DNA of 64,000 nucleotides from Maribacter flavus. GTDB lineage: Bacteria; Bacteroidota; Bacteroidia; Flavobacteriales; Flavobacteriaceae. The notes below the pieces were generated by a model. The model did no database searches. It was not told where the DNA came from and saw nothing but the letters and a program-made list of their open reading frames with translations. The stretch lies in the NCBI RefSeq assembly GCF_008386635.1, contig NZ_VUOE01000001.1:1240001-1304000 (forward strand), written 5' to 3'. The translations under genes were made by a program, and so were the position numbers. This document shows positions 7,331 through 15,227 of the stretch, in pieces. Position 1 is the first letter of the stretch, and each line of letters begins with the position of its first letter.

Positions 7331-9118
7331 ATGCCAACCCAAAACAAATCATTCTTAAAGCGTTTGCTCATTTGGAGGTACAAGCATATTTCCGAAAAGA
7401 CCTTCATCTACATCCTCAGCGTTGTAGTAGGGTTGTTGGCGGGCCTGGCATCGGTCACCCTAAAAAACATTACCTATTTTATTGAAGCCTCCCTGGAACG
7501 AGGCATCATCTTCTCCAGTAACCAATTATACTTTATACTGCCCATCATAGGGTTGACCTTGGTATATCTCTACGTTAAGTTTGTGCACAAGGAACGCTTG
7601 AAACACGCCGTGTCCTCCATCCTTTTCTCCCTTTCCAAAAAGAAAGGCATCATTGACCGAAAACAGATTCTGACCCAACTGGTCGCCGCCCCGTTGACCG
7701 TTGGTTTTGGAGGGTCGGTTGGACTTTTGGGGCCCGCGGTAGCTTCGGGAGCGGCCATTAGCTCCAATTTGGGCCGATTATTCCACATCAGTGCCAAAAC
7801 ACGCTCGTTATTGATCGCCTGTGCATCGGCAGGTGCCATCGCCTCCATATTTCAATCGCCCATCGCGGCAATTATTTTCGCGGTAGAAGTCTTTAGCATG
7901 GACCTTACCATGATCTCCATGCTGCCCCTGCTATTGGCATCCATATCGGGGGTGCTTACCTCCTACTTCTTTTTGGGCAACGAGGTATTGTTCACCTTCA
8001 ATATTTCACGTGCCTTTGCGGTGAAGGATACCCTTTTTTACATCGTTCTGGGGATAGGGACGGGAGTAGCCTCCATCTATTTTACCAAAATGTACTTTGG
8101 CATCCTGCACTTGTTCAAACCGCTAAAAAGTCCCAAATATAGGCTCCTGGTGGGCGGACTCGCCATAGGCATCATGCTGTACATGATACCACCGCTCTAC
8201 GGGGAAGGTTTCAGCTTTATCAACAACCTATTGCTCGGCGACCATATACAGGCCCTTGGAAAGACACCTTTTGACGCCTTCCTGGACAATATTTGGGTGG
8301 TCATCGCCCTGTTGTTCGGTATTACCATTTTCAAGGCCGTGGCCATGACCACTACCTTGGCGGCCGGCGGGGCGGGTGGAATCTTCATACCCACCATGGT
8401 GATGGGAAGTGCCTTGGGCAACGTGGTGGCAAAGGTCATTAACAATCTGGGATTGGGCTTCTCGGTTTCGGAGAGTAATTTTACGCTCATTGGAATGGCC
8501 GGACTCATTGCCGGGGTGTTGCACGCACCGCTAACAGCTATTTTCCTCATTGCGGAGATCACAGGAGGCTACGGTCTTTTCGTTCCACTGATGATTACGG
8601 CATCCATCTCCTACCTGATCACAAAAAACACCATAGACTATACGATCTATACCCGTGAACTTGCCGAACGCGGCGACCTCCTCACCCATAACAAGGACAA
8701 GGCCGTGCTGACACTGATGCAGTTGGACGACCTTATTGAGATGAATTTTAAAAAGGTAGACCAACACATGACCTTGGGCGAAATGCTCCACGAATCCGTG
8801 GCCAAGTCTACCCGAAATATCTTTCCCGTAGTGGATAGCCAAGAAGCCTTGGTGGGCATAATCCTGCTGGACGATATACGGGAGTTTATGTTCGATACCA
8901 CCCTGTACAAAAGCACCAAGGCCATCACCTTTATGCAAAAGCCCCCGGAAATCATCTTTTACGGGCAGGACAAGATGCAGGCGATCATGCAAAAGTTCCA
9001 GGATAGCGGGGCATGGAACCTGCCCGTGGTCAAGGATGGAAAATATCTGGGCTTTGTCTCCAAATCCAAATTGTTGACGGCCTACCGTAGGGAGCTGATC
9101 AACTTTACGGGGAATTAG
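7331..9118 (+). CDS. CLC-family chloride channel/transporter with C-terminal CBS pair
   Basis: 595 aa. About ten membrane helices (residues 25-430) are followed by two CBS domains (about 470-590, MTLGEMLHES… and …WNLPVVKDGKYLGFVSKSKLL). CLC landmarks: the GGSVGLLGPAV segment (129-139) at the position of the G-R/L-E-G-P gating motif, the GGIFIP motif (GxFxP) near 350, and FAVEVF, which holds a Glu close to the intracellular proton glutamate site. The gating Glu is replaced by Leu133 (codon TTG, 7727-7729), which in studied CLCs uncouples H+ exchange. It may therefore be a passive anion channel or carry another anion. Monocistronic, with its own promoter. Start chosen at ATG 7331 because the -7 box lies at 7296-7303. 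Confidence 0.88.
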   Translation: MPTQNKSFLKRLLIWRYKHISEKTFIYILSVVVGLLAGLASVTLKNITYFIEASLERGIIFSSNQLYFILPIIGLTLVYLYVKFVHKERLKHAVSSILFSLSKKKGIIDRKQILTQLVAAPLTVGFGGSVGLLGPAVASGAAISSNLGRLFHISAKTRSLLIACASAGAIASIFQSPIAAIIFAVEVFSMDLTMISMLPLLLASISGVLTSYFFLGNEVLFTFNISRAFAVKDTLFYIVLGIGTGVASIYFTKMYFGILHLFKPLKSPKYRLLVGGLAIGIMLYMIPPLYGEGFSFINNLLLGDHIQALGKTPFDAFLDNIWVVIALLFGITIFKAVAMTTTLAAGGAGGIFIPTMVMGSALGNVVAKVINNLGLGFSVSESNFTLIGMAGLIAGVLHAPLTAIFLIAEITGGYGLFVPLMITASISYLITKNTIDYTIYTRELAERGDLLTHNKDKAVLTLMQLDDLIEMNFKKVDQHMTLGEMLHESVAKSTRNIFPVVDSQEALVGIILLDDIREFMFDTTLYKSTKAITFMQKPPEIIFYGQDKMQAIMQKFQDSGAWNLPVVKDGKYLGFVSKSKLLTAYRRELINFTGN

Positions 9119-9167
9119 TTTATATTACAGATATAAAAGAAATATGTGTAATTGTACATATATACAA

Positions 9168-9579
9168 TTGTTATGTGCAAGCTAAGGAACAGCAACTCTA
9201 TATGAATAAACTTATCTCGGAATATATAGATTTAGCAACAGAACACGGAATTTCAATTGAAAACGGAGATAGCTCAAAAAGCAATAAAATCCATTCAAGA
9301 ATTGAGAAAATTACCAAACGGATTTCGCAATCTGAACCTATAATTAAAAATGAATTTTATGGACTTTTAAAGCATTCCAATTTATCTGTAAGATTATGGG
9401 CTGCCGTTGAACTTATTGGAACCGACGAAAAAAAATCTATGGAAATATTGCAGAACATTTCGGCAGACAAGGGAATAATTGGACTGACCTCCCAAACGCT
9501 TATCGATATGTGGAAAAAAGGATTAATTATAAAAAACGACTGGAATAAAGCCAGCACATAACAAAGAACTGAGTTAAAA
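9168..9579. mobile_element. Candidate single-gene cassette around the DUF2019 gene
   Basis: The DUF2019 gene is flanked by a perfect 11-bp inverted repeat, TTGTTATGTGC (9168-9178) and GCACATAACAA (9554-9564); the right copy overlaps the stop codon. Just upstream is a palindrome AATTGTA-CATATA-TACAATT. The right end continues into AACAAAGAACTGAGTTAAAA (9560-9579), which recurs exactly at 57587-57606 behind another AT-rich orphan gene. The layout recalls attC-bounded gene cassettes, but no full attC site or integrase is seen. Confidence 0.4.
9202..9561 (+). CDS. DUF2019 domain-containing protein
   Basis: 119 aa from ATG 9202 (a GTG at 9175 would add nine residues, but it lies inside the flanking inverted repeat). 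It is all-alpha in appearance; LSVRLWAAVELIGTDEKKSMEILQNIS is typical of DUF2019, a HEAT-like single-repeat family often found as a small cytosolic orphan or possible immunity protein. Function is unknown. The coding sequence is clearly more AT-rich than the neighbouring CLC and M20 genes, consistent with recent arrival. No partner toxin is adjacent. Confidence 0.7.
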   Translation: MNKLISEYIDLATEHGISIENGDSSKSNKIHSRIEKITKRISQSEPIIKNEFYGLLKHSNLSVRLWAAVELIGTDEKKSMEILQNISADKGIIGLTSQTLIDMWKKGLIIKNDWNKAST

Positions 9580-9628
9580 TCCATTCCTTTATACTTTACC
9601 TAGAAAATTCATCAAACATTTGCCCACT

Positions 9629-10024
9629 TTGTTCACCCTAGCACAAATAGAACTAGCCCACGCGAACGTCAAAACAGGAGCCGACTTCCCAAAGTATATT
9701 CAGGAAATTAAGCAACTTGGGGTTGTTTCCTTCGAAACTTGGGTAACGGATAGCCACACCCAATATTTTGGCGAAAATGGGTTTCAAACCCGCTCGGAAC
9801 CAGAATACGACCCTTTGGCTATTGTGGAGGCTTGCCAAAAAGAACAATTTGCCCAATACCTTTCATCGCACCAAAAAGGGGAAACGGATTATGTTGCCTT
9901 TTGCAACCATTGTGCGGAAACAGGTGTTGAAAAATGGATTGTGGACCTTCAAAAATTGACCTGCACCTATTATGATAAAGCCGGAAATGCAGTTCTATTG
10001 GAAGCCATACCCATTGCCCAATAA
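9629..10024 (+). CDS. DUF1398 family protein (YbcV-like)
   Basis: About 131 aa. The N terminus (TTG-)FTLAQIELAHANVKTGADF matches the start of the DUF1398 family, whose members usually begin MFTLEQI. No ATG exists upstream in frame, so the start is a TTG, either 9629 (best family match) or 9620. Later landmarks are FETWVTDSHTQYFGENG and GVEKWIVDLQKLTCTYYDKAGN. The family is small and cytosolic and includes E. coli prophage protein YbcV; its function is unknown. It follows the DUF2019 gene by under 70 nt but differs in base composition, so co-transcription is doubtful. Confidence 0.75.
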   Translation: MFTLAQIELAHANVKTGADFPKYIQEIKQLGVVSFETWVTDSHTQYFGENGFQTRSEPEYDPLAIVEACQKEQFAQYLSSHQKGETDYVAFCNHCAETGVEKWIVDLQKLTCTYYDKAGNAVLLEAIPIAQ

Positions 10025-10067
10025 GAATCAGTGGCTGTACGTGCCAAAAAAATGATTCCCCCGGGCT

Positions 10068-10135
10068 GGCGCGAGCATCTTGCTCCTGCCTAAATCTAAT
10101 ATACAACTAACCCCAACACAAGCGTGACGCTTGCG
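10068..10135. repeat. Two REP-like hairpins
   Basis: Hairpin 1 (10068-10090): arms GGCGCGAGCA and TGCTCCTGCC around TCT, with one mismatch and one G-T pair. Hairpin 2 (core 10119-10133): CAAGCG-TGA-CGCTTG. Both have a 3-nt loop and an interrupted stem, and they lie about 50 bp apart in the gap 10025-10220. This looks like a palindromic intergenic repeat pair; it could also act as a transcription barrier. Confidence 0.45.
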
Positions 10136-10220
10136 CTAGCAGGGGATTTGTATAATAAGCGAAATACCGCTTGCAAAAGGAAGTTTTTGAGAATCAAGCT
10201 ATTGACCTAATTTAAAAGGT

Positions 10221-10598
10221 ATGGATATATACTGTAAACCCGATTGCGGAAATTCACCAAAAAGGGAATTGGTAAAACAACTCACCCAATACTTTGCGGC
10301 CTATGATCTTGAGAACGCCATGCAGTTTATGGCTACGGATGTCGTTTGGACCTTGGTGGGCGATACCCCAATACAAGGAAAGGAAGCATTTAAATCGGCT
10401 TTGGAGGAAATGGGCACCAATAAAACGAAGGAGCTTACCATTCAAGGGATCGTCACGCATGGAAAGGAAGCCGCCGTACATGGCGAAATGCTGATGGAGG
10501 ATGGCAATAGGTTCGGTTTCTCGGATTTTTATGAGTTCACCAGTGCCAAGGCTTCCACGGTAAAATCCATTCGGTCTTACGTCGTTCCCATACACTAG
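10221..10598 (+). CDS. NTF2-like / SnoaL-like domain protein
   Basis: 125 aa, cytoplasmic, no signal peptide. The pattern 'AAYDLENAMQFMATDVVWTLVGDTPIQGKEAFKSAL' followed by a beta-rich half is the NTF2-like cone fold, here in the version often annotated 'nuclear transport factor 2 family'. Such proteins may bind small ligands or act as isomerases or hydrolases, and none of this can be assigned here. The N terminus has an unusual CKPDCGN segment with two cysteines, possibly a metal or redox site. It stands alone between the REP-like hairpins and the M20 gene. Confidence 0.75.
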   Translation: MDIYCKPDCGNSPKRELVKQLTQYFAAYDLENAMQFMATDVVWTLVGDTPIQGKEAFKSALEEMGTNKTKELTIQGIVTHGKEAAVHGEMLMEDGNRFGFSDFYEFTSAKASTVKSIRSYVVPIH

Positions 10599-10764
10599 AT
10601 TTAATCGGTTTACCCTGCACTTGATAGTTGTCACGAAGCGTTCTCTTTGCTTCGGATGCATTTGTATGGAAAAGCTGGCATCAAAAAACAACGGTATATT
10701 TTGAACCGATAGAAATGCTTACATTTAATCGGGCCGAACAATCCCCCTAAACAACCACCACCTT

Positions 10765-12189
10765 ATGAAAAAAATACTGCTGTTTTTACTGCTGATACTG
10801 ATCGTCGTTGCGGGCATTTTGGTCTTCAACACCCTAAAAATGGGCTCCAAACAAGTGGCCCCGGGCACTGCCGAAACTATAGCGCTCCCAGACGATATCT
10901 TTCAAAACCTATCCAAGGGACTGCAATACGAGACCATTTCCTTTAGCGAGGACGCCATTCCGGACTCGACCGCCTTTTTTGGCTTTCACAGGTATTTGGA
11001 AGAAACCTTTCCCCTAGTGCATAAAAATCTGTCCCTTGAGAAAATAAATACCTATAGCCTGCTATACACCTGGAAAGGCTCCGATGCTTCCAAGAAGCCG
11101 GTTATTTTAATGTCGCACCAAGATGTGGTTCCCGTGGACCAGCCCACACTCGCGGACTGGGAGGCAGGGCCTTTTGCCGGTACGATTACCGATACCCACG
11201 TCATTGGCCGTGGCACCTTGGACGACAAGGGAACCTTGATCGGACTTATGGAGGCCGTGGAAAAACTGTTGGAGGAGTCCTTTGTACCCTGCCAGACGAT
11301 ATATTTGGCCTTTGGACACGATGAGGAAGTTGGGGGCAGCAAAGGTGCCGCCGAAATCGCAAAGCATTTAAAGTCAAAAGGCGTTACCGCGGCCATGGCC
11401 TTGGACGAAGGCGGATTTTTGGCGGAGAACCTAGTTCCCGGTATTGAGACCGTAGCCATGGTCAACCTGGCCGAAAAAGGATTTGCCTCTTTTAGGCTTA
11501 TTGTAGAAACCAAAGGGGGCCACAGTTCCCAACCGCCCAAGGAAAATACCATTGGAATGTTGGCAAAGGCCATTGTGGACCTGGAAAACAACCAACTGCC
11601 CTACAAACTGGTGAAACCCATCAATTACCAACTGGAATATATGGGCGCGGAACTCCCGTTCTTTAAAAGAATGACCTTCGCTAACCCTTGGCTGTTCAAG
11701 GACCCCATACTGGAAGCATTGAACGCCCACACCACTACGGCCCCTACCATTGTAAGCGGCGGCGTTAAGAACAACGTAATCCCCACGGTAGCCGAGGCGA
11801 CCATCAACTTTAGGATATTGCCCGGCGAGACGATAGCATCGGTGCAGGAACATATTGAAAACACCATTTCCGATAAGATCAAGGTAGAACCTGTAGGGTT
11901 TTTGACCAATCCTTCAGAAGTATCGAGTATCGATTCAGATGCCTATAAGATCCTGGAACAGACCATACGTACCCAATTCTCGAACAGCGTAGTGGTTCCG
12001 GGATTGGTAGGCGGTGGTACGGATGCACGATATTTTTACGAAATCGCGGAGGATGTGTACCGTTTTTATCCCATTAGGTTGGGACCGGATAGCATGTCTC
12101 GTTTTCACGGAATAGACGAGAAAATCAGCAAGGATAACTACAAGGAAATCATTTCATTTTCCTACCAGCTTATCAAGAATTTCAAGTAA
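10765..12189 (+). CDS. M20 family metallopeptidase, membrane-anchored
   Basis: 474 aa. One N-terminal hydrophobic segment (residues 3-22, LLFLLLILIVVAGILVF) probably anchors it with the enzyme in the periplasm. Di-zinc M20 motifs are intact: HQDVVP (about 118), GRGTLDDKG (about 148-156), HDEEVGGSKGAAE (about 178, catalytic EE pair), the ALDEGGF segment and the late RFHGIDE. A dimerisation domain lies in the middle (GGHSSQPPKENTIG). Closest in pattern to the PM20D1/carboxypeptidase S group, which hydrolyses peptides or N-acyl amino acids. Monocistronic; substrate unknown. Confidence 0.9.
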   Translation: MKKILLFLLLILIVVAGILVFNTLKMGSKQVAPGTAETIALPDDIFQNLSKGLQYETISFSEDAIPDSTAFFGFHRYLEETFPLVHKNLSLEKINTYSLLYTWKGSDASKKPVILMSHQDVVPVDQPTLADWEAGPFAGTITDTHVIGRGTLDDKGTLIGLMEAVEKLLEESFVPCQTIYLAFGHDEEVGGSKGAAEIAKHLKSKGVTAAMALDEGGFLAENLVPGIETVAMVNLAEKGFASFRLIVETKGGHSSQPPKENTIGMLAKAIVDLENNQLPYKLVKPINYQLEYMGAELPFFKRMTFANPWLFKDPILEALNAHTTTAPTIVSGGVKNNVIPTVAEATINFRILPGETIASVQEHIENTISDKIKVEPVGFLTNPSEVSSIDSDAYKILEQTIRTQFSNSVVVPGLVGGGTDARYFYEIAEDVYRFYPIRLGPDSMSRFHGIDEKISKDNYKEIISFSYQLIKNFK

Positions 12190-12308
12190 GGTTTTTTTTA
12201 CCCGACGATTTTTATCCTAACGAACCTTAGCATGCCAATAGGGATTTTGGACCGATTTGCTGCAAACCTGTGTTTTGGTAAACCCGATGGATTCCATTCC
12301 ATATTTCC

Positions 12309-12316
12309 TAACTTTG
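12309..12316 (+). promoter_or_regulatory. -7 element (TAACTTTG) placed four bases before an ATG
   Basis: Exact TAnnTTTG, then TGCC, then the ATG at 12321. With the Bacteroidota +1 a few bases after the box, the transcript would start at or near the A of ATG. Confidence 0.5.
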
Positions 12317-12320
12317 TGCC

Positions 12321-12596
12321 ATGAGGTACCTGATTTTACTTATCGTATTGGCTTCCTTTGGATGTATCGTTTACGGATTTAATCTGGAGGATTCGCAAGA
12401 GGCAACGGCGCACAAGTTTATTGGCGGTGGCACGGTAGGGCTTTTTTTGGTGGCCATGCCGCTGTTCTTGATCAAGGAAAGTAGGGGCAAAAAAATGAAC
12501 GACTATATGCTGACCGAGGAAAACATTCGGAAAATGCAGGGGAAATCGGCAAAAAACACTGAAAATCAAATATTTCCAAAGGATAAAAAAGACTAA
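12321..12596 (+). CDS. Small two-helix membrane protein, unknown
   Basis: 91 aa. Two hydrophobic segments (residues 2-20 and about 33-51) separated by an acidic loop (NLEDSQEATAHK), then a charged, lysine-rich cytoplasmic tail ending FPKDKKD. No family recognised. The ATG is set exactly four bases after a -7 box, so the mRNA is predicted leaderless. It precedes the cold-shock gene by 63 nt and could be read through into it. Confidence 0.65.
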   Translation: MRYLILLIVLASFGCIVYGFNLEDSQEATAHKFIGGGTVGLFLVAMPLFLIKESRGKKMNDYMLTEENIRKMQGKSAKNTENQIFPKDKKD

Positions 12597-12659
12597 TTAT
12601 CTCCTATGTGACCTAAAATTTGCTATTTTTAGGATATTAATTACCTAATTTTTATTGTA

Positions 12660-12851
12660 ATGACTGGCAAAGTAAAATTTTTCAATGAATCCAAAGGTTA
12701 TGGGTTCATTACCAACGACGACACGGGAAAGGACATTTTTGTCCACGCGACCGCTCTTAACGGAAAAGAGATCAGGGAAGGAGACAAAGTAGAATACGTT
12801 GAACAAGAAGGCAGAAAAGGCATAGTAGCGGGACAGGTGACCGTTCTCTAA
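12660..12851 (+). CDS. Cold-shock domain protein (CspA family)
   Basis: 63 aa, a single cold-shock domain that binds single-stranded RNA and DNA. RNP1-like KGYGFIT (13-19) and RNP2-like DIFVHAT (25-31) are both intact. Slightly shorter than the usual 64-70 aa. The AT-rich leader 12597-12659 has no clear -7 box; cold-shock mRNAs often depend on leader structure, but no conserved cold box is visible. A strong terminator follows at 12881. Confidence 0.93.
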   Translation: MTGKVKFFNESKGYGFITNDDTGKDIFVHATALNGKEIREGDKVEYVEQEGRKGIVAGQVTVL

Positions 12852-12880
12852 TCATAAGTATTACATTTTGCAGGAACTGG

Positions 12881-12904
12881 AACCACGCATTGCGTGGTTT
12901 TTTT
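12881..12904 (+). terminator. Rho-independent terminator after the cold-shock gene
   Basis: Stem AACCACGC / GCGTGGTT with a 3-nt loop, followed by a run of seven T (the tail lies at 12898-12904). It points toward the convergent tadA gene. Confidence 0.85.
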
Positions 12905-12919
12905 ATACATACTTATGGA

Positions 12920-13363
12920 CTACCTCCTTTTTTTTTCGAAAAACCGATGTAAAAGTTCAGATGCCTCGTGCTCCAAAACACCGCCCACTACTTGCGTTTT
13001 CGGGTGTAAATGCGTACCCATGGCCCTAAATCCCCGTTTTGGGTCCGATGCCGCATAAACAATTTTTGAGATTTGGCTCCAAAAAAGTGCGCCGCCGCAC
13101 ATTTGGCAGGGTTCCAAGGTAACGTACAGGGTACAATCCCTAAGGTACTTTCCCCCCAGAAAATTGGCAGCGGCGGTTATGGCCTGCATTTCCGCATGGG
13201 CCGTAACATCGTGCAGTTTTTCCGTAAGGTTATGGGCCCGGGCAATGATCCGGTCCTGGATCACGACAACGGCTCCCACGGGAATCTCGTCCTGTTCAAA
13301 GGCATGCTCGGCCTCCTGCAGGGCCTTTTTCATGAAATAGGAATCATCAAAAGGTGCGATCAT
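12920..13363 (-). CDS. tadA: tRNA adenosine(34) deaminase
   Basis: 147 aa. It converts A34 to inosine in the tRNA-Arg wobble position. The zinc deaminase motifs are complete: HAE (H56, E58) and PCQMC (C86, C89). Length fits TadA rather than the longer riboflavin deaminases. The ATG lies four bases after a minus-strand -7 box (13375-13368), so the message is probably leaderless. It is divergent from dxs, and the two promoters lie about 60 bp apart. Confidence 0.92.
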   Translation of the reverse strand: MIAPFDDSYFMKKALQEAEHAFEQDEIPVGAVVVIQDRIIARAHNLTEKLHDVTAHAEMQAITAAANFLGGKYLRDCTLYVTLEPCQMCGGALFWSQISKIVYAASDPKRGFRAMGTHLHPKTQVVGGVLEHEASELLHRFFEKKRR

Positions 13364-13367
13364 ATTT

Positions 13368-13375
13368 CAAAAATA
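13368..13375 (-). promoter_or_regulatory. -7 element (TATTTTTG) of tadA
   Basis: Minus-strand TAnnTTTG followed by AAAT and then the tadA ATG (13363), the same N4 spacing as at 12309 and 46240. Confidence 0.55.
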
Positions 13376-13434
13376 CAATAAGATATACAGGGCCACTACT
13401 ATTTAAAAACAATTGTTTTGGCGTTTAAAAGAAG

Positions 13435-13442
13435 TATTTTTG
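13435..13442 (+). promoter_or_regulatory. Promoter of dxs (TTG-N19-TATTTTTG)
   Basis: TTG at 13413-13415, 19 nt, then TATTTTTG at 13435-13442: both the -33 and the -7 elements of the Bacteroidota consensus. Transcription would begin near 13447, which excludes the upstream TTG codons as starts. Confidence 0.65.
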
Positions 13443-13460
13443 CCACGAATTAAATCCCAA

Positions 13461-15227
13461 TTGGACACACTCTTATCAAATATCAACGCCCCAAAGGACC
13501 TTAAAAAACTGTCCAAGGACCAATTGGCCCAAGTGGTCCGGGAACTTAGGGAATTCATTATCGACATCGTGGCGACCAAGGAAGGGCATCTGGGCGCCAG
13601 TTTGGGCGTGGTGGAACTCACCGTGGCACTGCATTATGTTTTCAATACCCCAACGGATAAATTGATCTGGGACGTGGGACATCAGGCATACGGACATAAA
13701 ATCCTTACGGGCAGAAAAGAGATATTCGGGACCAACAGACAACTCAACGGCATTAGTGGTTTTCCAAAAATGGGCGAAAGTGAATATGATGCCTTTGGAA
13801 CGGGACATAGCTCCACTTCCATATCCGCCATATTGGGAATGGCCTTGGCATCCAAATTAAAGGAAGAACACCAGAGACAGCACATTGCCGTAATTGGTGA
13901 TGCTTCCATTGCCAGTGGTATGGCCTTTGAAGGGCTGAACCATGCCGGGGTTACGGATACCAATATCCTTATCGTCCTCAATGACAACGCCATAGGCATA
14001 GACCCCAGCGTAGGTGCATTAAAAAAATACCTGACCAATGTAAAAAAGGGAACGGCTAAGGACGAGAACATTTTTGAATGTCTCAATTTCAATTACTCGG
14101 GTCCCATGGACGGACATGACCTAAACGCATTGATACAGGAACTGGAGCGCTTAAAAAGCCTTCCTGGCCCTAAATTGCTCCACGTTATCACAACAAAAGG
14201 AAAGGGACTGCAAAAAGCCGAAGAAAATCAGGTAACCTATCATGCTCCTGGCAAATTCGATAAAAAGACGGGGGAGCTGCTCAAAAAGAGTGATAGACCG
14301 GAGCCTTTAAAATATCAGGACGTATTTGGGCATACCTTGGTAGCACTTGCCAAAGCCAACGAAAGAATCGTGGGAATCACTCCGGCCATGCCTACGGGAA
14401 GTTCGTTAAAATATATGATGGAAGCCATCCCGGATCGGGCCTTTGATGTTGGCATTGCGGAACAACACGCCGTTACCATGGCAGCGGGAATGGCCGCAGC
14501 TGGACTCATCCCCTTTTGCAATGTATATTCCACGTTCCTTCAACGCGCCTATGATCAGGTCATCCACGATGTGGCCCTCCAAAATATACCGGTCATTTTC
14601 TGTTTGGACAGGGCAGGTTTGGTAGGCCAGGATGGTCCTACGCACCACGGGGCCTTTGATATTGCCTATTTGCGATGTATTCCCAACATGGTCCTATGCG
14701 CCCCCTTGAACGAAGTGGAGCTGCGCAACATCATGTTTACGGCACAATTGGGATTGGAAAACCCCATTGCCATAAGGTATCCGCGTGGGAGAGGCGTACT
14801 CTTGGATTGGGAGCGGCCCTTTGAAAAAATGGAAATCGGTACGGCCCTTGAATTGAAAAAAGGCACGAAAATTGCAATCCTCAGTACGGGCACTATCGGC
14901 AACAGCATTACACAGGTGCTAAAAGAAATCACGAACGACCAAAGCGTAGGTCATTACCACTTTCCGTTTATCAAACCTTTGGACACGAAACGCATCCATC
15001 AAATACTAGAAAATTATACGCATATCATAACGGTAGAGGATGGATCGGCCAAAGGTGGTTTTGGAAGTGGTATCCTTGAAGTGGCGAACGATTTGGGCAG
15101 TCCAAAAGAGATAAAAGTCTTTGGCATCCCCGATGTATTCATACCACATGGCACCCAAGAAGAATTATACCAATTGGCACAAATCGATATTCAATCAATA
15201 CGAACCCATATTGAGAGACTTTTATGA
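13461..15227 (+). CDS. dxs: 1-deoxy-D-xylulose-5-phosphate synthase
   Basis: About 588 aa. It condenses pyruvate and glyceraldehyde-3-phosphate with TPP to DXP, the first step of the MEP isoprenoid pathway. Seen: GHLGASLGVVELTVALHYVF, WDVGHQAYGHKILTGR, the TPP/Mg motif GDASIASGMAFEGLNHAG, the catalytic-Glu region AEQHAVTMAAGMA, and the C-terminal transketolase domain. There is no ATG near the family start; a TTG at 13461 (LDTLLSNINAPKDL) is the first plausible start after the predicted transcription start, and the length then fits. The stop overlaps the next ATG by 4 nt (ATGA), so it is translationally coupled to the DUF3078 gene. Confidence 0.93.
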   Translation: MDTLLSNINAPKDLKKLSKDQLAQVVRELREFIIDIVATKEGHLGASLGVVELTVALHYVFNTPTDKLIWDVGHQAYGHKILTGRKEIFGTNRQLNGISGFPKMGESEYDAFGTGHSSTSISAILGMALASKLKEEHQRQHIAVIGDASIASGMAFEGLNHAGVTDTNILIVLNDNAIGIDPSVGALKKYLTNVKKGTAKDENIFECLNFNYSGPMDGHDLNALIQELERLKSLPGPKLLHVITTKGKGLQKAEENQVTYHAPGKFDKKTGELLKKSDRPEPLKYQDVFGHTLVALAKANERIVGITPAMPTGSSLKYMMEAIPDRAFDVGIAEQHAVTMAAGMAAAGLIPFCNVYSTFLQRAYDQVIHDVALQNIPVIFCLDRAGLVGQDGPTHHGAFDIAYLRCIPNMVLCAPLNEVELRNIMFTAQLGLENPIAIRYPRGRGVLLDWERPFEKMEIGTALELKKGTKIAILSTGTIGNSITQVLKEITNDQSVGHYHFPFIKPLDTKRIHQILENYTHIITVEDGSAKGGFGSGILEVANDLGSPKEIKVFGIPDVFIPHGTQEELYQLAQIDIQSIRTHIERLL

